Of a stretch of 27,581 nt of DNA, positions 24,301-27,581 are shown in pieces. Made by a program: the position numbers and the translations under genes. The notes beneath the pieces were generated by a model. That model had not been told where the DNA came from. It searched no databases and saw nothing but the letters and a program-made list of their open reading frames with translations. Position 1 is the stretch's first letter; the number at the start of each line of letters is the position of its first letter. The DNA is from an uncultured Treponema sp. (GTDB taxonomy: Bacteria; Spirochaetota; Spirochaetia; Treponematales; Treponemataceae), in the NCBI GenBank assembly GCA_905372235.1, contig CAJPOF010000027.1, positions 1 through 27,581 of the forward strand. The letters run 5' to 3'.

Positions 24301-24626
24301 CATCCACGATGGATGCGTACAACGTGGCTCTAAGGATTCCGATTCCCTCCGGAGCGGAAATTCTTGATCCAAGGTTCAAAACTTCAGGCTCAGTAGAAAA
24401 TGAATCCATCAAATCCGAATGGTGGACTTCGCTTTCAAATTCAGTTATATACGACAACGAATTTCAGTGCTTCTGGGACAATTTCAAAAAAGGAGAACAC
24501 GAAGTTTCGTTCCTGTTCAGAGCCGCAAGAAGAGGCGTGTATCCTGTAACTCCTACCCTGGCAGAATGCATGTACTCCGCCGAACGCTTCGGTCGCTCCG
24601 ACGGCTACATATACACAATCGAATAA
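18351..24626 (+). CDS. bacterial alpha-2-macroglobulin lipoprotein
   Basis: A 2091-residue YfhM/ECAM-like macroglobulin: a periplasmic, lipid-anchored protease trap thought to guard the envelope with PBP1C. The signal peptide ends in TISC, with C21 the likely lipidated residue (a relaxed spirochete lipobox). A charged linker follows at about 60-170. MG-type beta domains follow, then an acidic stretch at 1350-1362 that may mark the bait region. Next comes FEPSIITDKDGNASVSFRVP, and the thioester GCLEQQ at 1599-1604 (C1600 with Q1603), followed by the helical thioester domain. It is longer than the E. coli protein (about 1650). A 29-residue tandem repeat lies near residues 287-344. The next gene is pbpC with no gap. 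Confidence 0.93.
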   Translation: MFKNRFAIALISIAVFFTISCDKNKDGLSGNSKVFSLAEGQFADNEIEYEDYSFIDAKDFFNLDYRPEKAEEPSVPGKVRLESPEPSSEKSTSFIPGLRPLNKYKTKYHEKRVSDIDYEKYVSSMKSEAKKEAEKRAKNPVKSDFSEEEFEKERKSADGMAMPITDEKTDETGPLVIKDWGPKDLIPSSIKNPEFYVEFSHPVIALAALSNPEKYQKEAGLIMSISPQIRGKYIWYGTRNLSFEAAEPLDPLVEYTVTISSAVKSIGGQKLSGSKSFTAKSAVPFIVDILPGESAKKDTTKNIRYSDEAGLRLEVVDILPEENAKKDTTKNIRYSDEAGLRLEDAKFFKVRFNGYLTQESAKNLIKVSMEDSGQWSAQPLSFSIIPDYSKENGNESMQDALLSNSFYITILSPLQKDHYIAVESYDALNNTFHKKGYFTERPFILKESYNSSGYLQSTVSWTFRFNKEIDKTSVKNAVSVEGIKLDEANFSIYGKTLTLQFLKIPPEEERKITISKNLRDIYGANLEKEIQDNVKGRHISGYARFIDSGTKMLESQFPHKLIFEYMNANAESAYRLSKSTDPLYTPGWQEYWTSEKGGGTFFGGSTKENIREFQEIDLEPYLTNGKGNVMFEADIKTLQYEYDSIEYTPSKNFLNLQVTDLGATVRFGINKAVVMVRTLSTNKPVIGAKVYLRSYSPEKRGLPSDSALTDENGLAVINGDKRYQSLFESDYDENYIAVVVESDGDKITFRPNDHWAWGVPRGYISEALTEKPRTFMFVDRGVYKPGETVTFRGIDRNQQMGSFVPFAGKYTVTLEKNSWNDSSIYGMLQGTTSASGGFWGKFSLPKELEPGRYRIKYKRGTKTYASEVSFTVAYYEKLKIQGTVTTEEKDIYAGDSVKASVNASYLAGGYLAHQPYATNWYTEPATFSPSAKELEKFKFGINTYWDDDYEGRKHVASDSSILSSKGTAEISCSTEGNMKGTPYIYRVEVDVTDESNQKITLSSSKFVNPAMFYMGIGPVNGKGGFVKTKKEMSIPLVMVRPDEKIVEDMSISSSAIEYTFTRHYWTYDIQNSVDDSLYKRYTEHHETETKGSIKASPVTKLTLVPQKAGYYTLTVSATDKKGRVSTSSRDFYITGSDASCFFSDDDTSLKLTPDKNLYNPGETAQVLLESPLEKGDYLICVEREGIFTQEIRHISENTTVIDVPVARNYVPVCYVTVSSYSVRKGKPTHEYGERDMDKPKGYYGATMLFVNPLVRAFSIQAETDSPVYRPGDTATVNIKATKAGKPLANSEITVMAVDRAVLDLIDYHVPNPIKFFYDEYNFRLRVSGGDSRAYLMDPVTYSIKNLQGGDEDDDKDEDERKDFRPTALFEPSIITDKDGNASVSFRVPDSLTTYRLTAFGVNGELLAIQENEFAVQNPINVQAVQPRRLRERDTAECGVILTNLDANSHEVEVSVSIRSPKSNSPDDETMGLLTKAGSAFIDGETVHTVKVAGGQTSAVYFDIAAQDDGDIELVYRIKSGVLKERLVSRLTIEKTYCMETVALQGSTDSFKGKSVSAAEEIVIPSFAEDGKGSLSVTLDATRLGLLGSAVNYVFDYPYGCLEQQSSKILPLVMFEEYIDVFGLNSKIKNTKRCVISHFKNWKNEQLDDGGFPYWPGTKTSSLYVSLRMAHIYATAMNRGYKHKDFPIDIENLLSYIKTEIMKNSESKGKNLPTNNMAYALYVFSMLDDNSLDSFYPLFEEEAKKDHYIGALIALAHMNKGGNKNIEKARYLAERIRMYMRPNLRSVDITDPIGYRNSSIFHTDIDKTAEILKLFTRINPSDEMVDRLVYNLLSECQNGYWASTATTSNILEAFNDVIKGRNLDSTDFKGKATIENITFSEGSFNGAGAKPITVKREFEGPVLSSLKKDEPFLLKFSANGTGKLYYNAELKYALPDETISKRNNGFDVRYTIYDTEKKNNIEPNTGNLVYSLKSGTTYKITVTVSSTMDAYNVALRIPIPSGAEILDPRFKTSGSVENESIKSEWWTSLSNSVIYDNEFQCFWDNFKKGEHEVSFLFRAARRGVYPVTPTLAECMYSAERFGRSDGYIYTIE
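19209..19382 (+). repeat. 87 bp in-frame tandem duplication inside the macroglobulin gene
   Basis: Two adjacent 87-base units, 19209-19295 and 19296-19382, differ at only about six positions. Each encodes 29 residues starting VDILP and containing AKKDTTKNIRYSDEAGLRLE. The copies differ as GES versus EEN, and in the last residue (V versus D). The unit keeps the frame. High identity, including at synonymous positions, points to a recent duplication. Confidence 0.95.
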
Positions 24627-26891
24627 ATGCGGATTTTTCGCTTTTCTGCAAAAGTTTTTTGGGTATCGGCATTGATTTCAGTGCCGATACTCATTTTTCT
24701 GTACTATGCACTGTCTCCGTTTCCCGAACTTAAATCGTTTGAAAAGCGGAATTACAGCGTGCAGTTCTACGACAGAAACGAAAGGCTCATCTACGTTACA
24801 GCCCTCGACGGAGGTCTTAGAAGGGAATTTATACCGTATGAAAATATTCCCGAACACGTAAAAAAAGCCTTCATAAGATCCGAGGACAGAAGGTTTTTCT
24901 TTCATCGAGGAATAGACCTGCAGGCAATTTTTAGAGCGACTTTCCAGAACATCGTCGGAAAAAGGACGGTAAGCGGAGCTTCAACAATAACGATGCAGCT
25001 TGCTCGTCTTGTCTATGGGGAAAAAGAACGGAATCTTGCCTCAAAAATAAAAGAGACCGACGCAGCGTGCAGGCTGGAGGCGAAACTTTCCAAAAAAAAG
25101 ATTCTTGAGCTTTACCTGAACAACCTTCCGTTCGGGAACAACGTGGAAGGAATCGAAAGTGCCGCACATTATTATTTTTCAAAAAGTGCTCGTGAACTTT
25201 CAAAAGAAGAGGCGATGCTGCTTTCAATAATTCCTCGCCGTCCGATTACATACAATCCGCTTTCAAATCCTGAAATCGCAGGAAAAAAAGCCGCCTTTGT
25301 CTTCGGCGTTTCCGAAAAAAAACTCGTCCAAACAGCAAAAAGTCTCGGCGGGAAAGCCTACGATTGGCCTTTCCGATTTCCGCATCTTGTCGAAAAAGCA
25401 AAAAAGGAAATTCCGCCATTTGCCTCACGGTGCGACCTTAGCGTGAACCTCGACATACAGGAATTTTCGAAATTCTGCGTGAACGCAAAGCTTTCCGAAG
25501 CGAAAGAATCCCGAATCGACAACGCGGCTGCCGTAGTCCTTGAAAACAACACAGGAAAAGTCCTTTCGTGGGTTGGAAGCAACGACTGGTTCGACAAATG
25601 GCATTCAGGTCAGATTGACGGGGTTCTCACTCCAAACCAGATGGGAAGTTCCATGAAACCCTTCCTTTATGCAGCCGCCCTAGAAAAGCGAGAAGGCTCT
25701 TCACCGATTTTTTTTCCGACAAGCGTACTTGCTGACGTTCCGATGGAATTCGGAGGCGAAAAAATATATTTTCCAAGAAATTTCAACAACCGCTACAACG
25801 GACCTGTCCTTTTCAGAATGGCGCTTGCCTCAAGCCTGAACGTGCCTGCGGTCTACATCCTTTCAAGACTGTCCGTTCCGTACTATCTTGAAGTCTTGTA
25901 TTCGCTCGGCTTTGAATCCTTAAAAAAAAGCGGAAAAAAAGCCGACCTCGGACTTGCGCTCGGCGCAGGCGAAGTGAGCCTTCTTGAGCTTGCGTCCGCT
26001 TTCTCCGTATTTCCAAGGGACGGAATCTACATCGAACCCACATATATAAAAGGAACGGAAGGCAAAAAAAGGAAAGTCTTCGAGCCTGACACGGCAAGAA
26101 TAATCTGCGATTTTCTAAAAGACAAAAGCGCAAGGGCAACAGGATTCGGCTATTCCCAGACATTCCTTACAAAATATCCTTCAATTTTCAAAACCGGAAC
26201 CGCAAACCAATTCCAAAACATAGTCGCCGTGGGTGCCACACCAAAATACACAGTCGCCGTCTGGATGGGAAACTTTTCAGGGAACACCGTAATCGGAAAG
26301 ACAGGAAGTTCGCTTCCGGCAGAGGCGGCAAAAGAAATTCTTGACTTTCTGACCGAGGACGAAAAGCTTGACTTCAAAGAACCCGAAAACTTCCGAAAAT
26401 CAAAAATCTGTTCGCTTTCCGGAATGAAACCGAACGAAGATTGCCCCACAAACCTTGACGAATACATAGAAATCTCCCGCGAACGGACAATCCAATCCTG
26501 CAACTGCGACTGGCACAAGCGAAATCTCCAAGGAACTCTGACAATCCACTATCCTGCAGAATATCAAGGCTGGATTTCTAAAAACCACACGAACTCATTT
26601 ATAGAATATTCCACTTCGGAATTAAAAATCGCAAGCCCCGCGAACGGAAGCGTTTTCTACATTGACAAAACCGACATCAAAGAACAAAGAATTCCCGTTA
26701 ACGTCCTTGGCGGAATTTCAAAAAAAGATGAACTTACGGTACTTTACGACGGAAAAGAACTTTCCGAGAACGGAAAAAAAACAAGAATCCTCCGCCCTTT
26801 CGCTTTCAGCGTTCCGCTTGAAAAAGGACTCCATACGCTGACCGTAAAACTTGAGGACGAAGAAAAGTCCATAATTTTTGAAGTAAAATAG
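24627..26891 (+). CDS. pbpC: penicillin-binding protein 1C
   Basis: A bifunctional peptidoglycan glycosyltransferase/transpeptidase of the PBP1C class, 754 residues. A membrane anchor lies at about 10-32. The glycosyltransferase domain has catalytic E86 in EDRRFFFHRGID, then SGASTITMQLAR and EAKLSKKKILELYLN. The transpeptidase motifs are SSMK at 341-344 (S341), SLN at 403-405 and KTGT at 522-525. A C-terminal BiPBP_C-like domain (about 640-754) contains IASPANGSVFYID. The ATG follows the macroglobulin stop with no gap and no good ribosome binding site, implying translational coupling. The pairing with alpha-2-macroglobulin is a known bacterial arrangement. Confidence 0.95.
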   Translation: MRIFRFSAKVFWVSALISVPILIFLYYALSPFPELKSFEKRNYSVQFYDRNERLIYVTALDGGLRREFIPYENIPEHVKKAFIRSEDRRFFFHRGIDLQAIFRATFQNIVGKRTVSGASTITMQLARLVYGEKERNLASKIKETDAACRLEAKLSKKKILELYLNNLPFGNNVEGIESAAHYYFSKSARELSKEEAMLLSIIPRRPITYNPLSNPEIAGKKAAFVFGVSEKKLVQTAKSLGGKAYDWPFRFPHLVEKAKKEIPPFASRCDLSVNLDIQEFSKFCVNAKLSEAKESRIDNAAAVVLENNTGKVLSWVGSNDWFDKWHSGQIDGVLTPNQMGSSMKPFLYAAALEKREGSSPIFFPTSVLADVPMEFGGEKIYFPRNFNNRYNGPVLFRMALASSLNVPAVYILSRLSVPYYLEVLYSLGFESLKKSGKKADLGLALGAGEVSLLELASAFSVFPRDGIYIEPTYIKGTEGKKRKVFEPDTARIICDFLKDKSARATGFGYSQTFLTKYPSIFKTGTANQFQNIVAVGATPKYTVAVWMGNFSGNTVIGKTGSSLPAEAAKEILDFLTEDEKLDFKEPENFRKSKICSLSGMKPNEDCPTNLDEYIEISRERTIQSCNCDWHKRNLQGTLTIHYPAEYQGWISKNHTNSFIEYSTSELKIASPANGSVFYIDKTDIKEQRIPVNVLGGISKKDELTVLYDGKELSENGKKTRILRPFAFSVPLEKGLHTLTVKLEDEEKSIIFEVK

Positions 26892-26937
26892 AAGCCTACG
26901 AAACACAAAAAAATCCTTAATTTTGAGCGGCAGGTTA

Positions 26938-26965
26938 TTGACTAAGGAAGGCGTTATGATATATA
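26938..26965 (+). promoter_or_regulatory. promoter of the tRNA cluster
   Basis: TTGACT at 26938-26943 (5 of 6), 16 bases, then TATATA at 26960-26965. The predicted start is near 26972, about 15 bases before tRNA-His. It probably serves the whole cluster, as the spacers between tRNAs are only about 28-42 bases. Confidence 0.6.
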
Positions 26966-26985
26966 GTTTCGCTTGTCGATAACTT

Positions 26986-27058
26986 GGTGCCTGTAGTTCA
27001 GTGGTAGAGCGCCAGATTGTGGATCTGGTTGTCGTGGGTTCAATCCCCACCAGGCACC
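26986..27058 (+). tRNA. tRNA-His (GTG)
   Basis: The acceptor stem GTGCCTG/CAGGCAC is preceded by an encoded G-1 (26986) opposite C73 (27058), the histidine identity pair. The anticodon loop is TTGTGGA with stem CCAGA/TCTGG. T-loop TTCAATC. No encoded CCA. Confidence 0.95.
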
Positions 27059-27090
27059 CTCATCCAAACAGGTTCGATTATCACAAATGC

Positions 27091-27164
27091 GCGCCCGTAG
27101 CTCATCTGGATAGAGTCCCGGACTTCGAATCCGGTTGTAGCAGGTTCGAATCCTGTCGGACGCA
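27091..27164 (+). tRNA. tRNA-Arg (TCG)
   Basis: The anticodon loop is CTTCGAA on stem CCGGA/TCCGG, giving TCG. T-loop TTCGAAT, discriminator A27164, no encoded CCA. The acceptor stem GCGCCCG/CGGACGC has a C4-A69 mismatch, which is unusual for a working tRNA; the rest of the cloverleaf is sound. Confidence 0.92.
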
Positions 27165-27196
27165 TAAACAACATATGTTGTTTGACAATTAATTTA

Positions 27197-27269
27197 GGGC
27201 CATTAGCTCAGCTGGTAGAGCAACAGACTCTTAATCTGTGGGTCGCAGGTTCGATCCCTGCATGGCTCA
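27197..27269 (+). tRNA. tRNA-Lys (CTT)
   Basis: Acceptor GGGCCAT with ATGGCTC (one G-T pair). Anticodon loop CTCTTAA on stem ACAGA/TCTGT, giving CTT. T-loop TTCGATC, discriminator A27269, no encoded CCA. Confidence 0.95.
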
Positions 27270-27311
27270 TCCTTAAATTAAAGTATAGGTCTAAAAGACT
27301 TGTCGATACTT

Positions 27312-27391
27312 GCGAGAGTGGTGGAATTGGCAGACACGCTAGACTTAGGATCTAGTGCTTCGGCGTGAGGGTTCAAGTCCCTCCTTTCGCA
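27312..27391 (+). tRNA. tRNA-Leu (TAG)
   Basis: Class II tRNA with a long variable arm (TGCTTCGGCG region). Acceptor GCGAGAG with CTTTCGC. Anticodon loop CTTAGGA on stem CTAGA/TCTAG, giving TAG. T-loop TTCAAGT, discriminator A27391, no encoded CCA. Confidence 0.95.
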
Positions 27392-27424
27392 CTGCTCGTT
27401 GAAAAGTTGAAAGTTTATGATTTT

Positions 27425-27496
27425 GCGGAAATAGCTCAGTGGTAGAGCGCCACCTTGCCAAGGTGGATGTCGCGGGTCCGACTCCCGTTTTCCGCT
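27425..27496 (+). tRNA. tRNA-Gly (GCC), first copy
   Basis: Acceptor GCGGAAA with TTTCCGC. Anticodon loop TTGCCAA on stem CCACC/GGTGG, giving GCC. The T-loop reads TCCGACT, so position 55, which is almost always T (pseudouridine), is C here. Discriminator T27496, no encoded CCA. Confidence 0.92.
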
Positions 27497-27528
27497 CTTT
27501 TTATAAATGGCCGACTAACGCCAATCTT

Positions 27529-27581
27529 GCGGAAATAGCTCAGTGGTAGAGCGCCACCTTGCCAAGGTGGATGTCGCGGGT
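27529..27581 (+). tRNA. tRNA-Gly (GCC), second copy, cut by the window end
   Basis: The 53 visible bases are identical to the first 53 of the copy at 27425, including the GCC anticodon. The window ends at the first base of the T-loop, so whether C55 is shared cannot be seen. Confidence 0.9.

Noticed and set aside
1..27581. Mobile elements, prophage, CRISPR array, toxin-antitoxin or defence island
   Set aside because: No transposase, integrase, repeat-spacer array or such gene pair is visible. The tRNA cluster at the right end could host an integration site but none is seen within the window.

Overview
The window looks like part of a spirochete chromosome, almost certainly a Treponema. It carries two FlaB-type core flagellins, the FlaG and FliD filament genes, and the hook-junction operon flgN-flgK-flgL-fliW-csrA. 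It also has a large lipoprotein with a relaxed lipobox and several small proteins that I recognise only as treponemal in character. The species cannot be fixed from the sequence. There is no sign of a prophage, insertion sequence, CRISPR array or plasmid backbone; this is core chromosome.

Layout. Positions 1-5563, plus strand, are housekeeping: a possible tail of an upstream gene, nrdR, a tRNA-Met, argF, a small exported protein, a DHH/DHHA1 phosphoesterase, a protein with sigma-like features, and rdgB. Positions 5564-10696, plus strand, are the filament block: two flaB genes separated by about 550 bp of hairpin-rich non-coding DNA, then flaG and fliD. Positions 10746-13845, plus strand, are a tightly spaced set: an unknown protein, a membrane-anchored PilZ protein, a small unknown protein, tsaE (apparently with a non-standard start codon) and tsaB. 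Positions 13849-18146, minus strand, are the late flagellar operon flgN-flgK-flgL-fliW-csrA, read from a near-consensus sigma-28 promoter at 18194-18220. Positions 18351-26891, plus strand, are a 2091-residue alpha-2-macroglobulin lipoprotein directly followed by pbpC. The window closes with a tRNA cluster: His, Arg, Lys, Leu, Gly and a cut-off second Gly.

How the parts fit. The window holds flagellin targets (two flaB genes), the translational repressor (CsrA) and its flagellin-controlled antagonist (FliW) within about 9 kb. The flaB1 leader contains a hairpin whose six-base loop is ACGGAC, a good match to a CsrA site, and its Shine-Dalgarno region offers a second GGA. The flaB2 leader has an ACATGGA motif over its Shine-Dalgarno region. 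This is the layout expected for CsrA-FliW-flagellin partner switching.

The most unusual parts of the window are the long run of hairpins in the flaB1-flaB2 spacer and flaB2 leader, the terminator-like hairpins lying directly against the ribosome binding sites of argF, flaB1 and flaG, the tsaE start, the sigma-like protein, a recent in-frame duplication in the macroglobulin gene, and an odd T-loop in tRNA-Gly.
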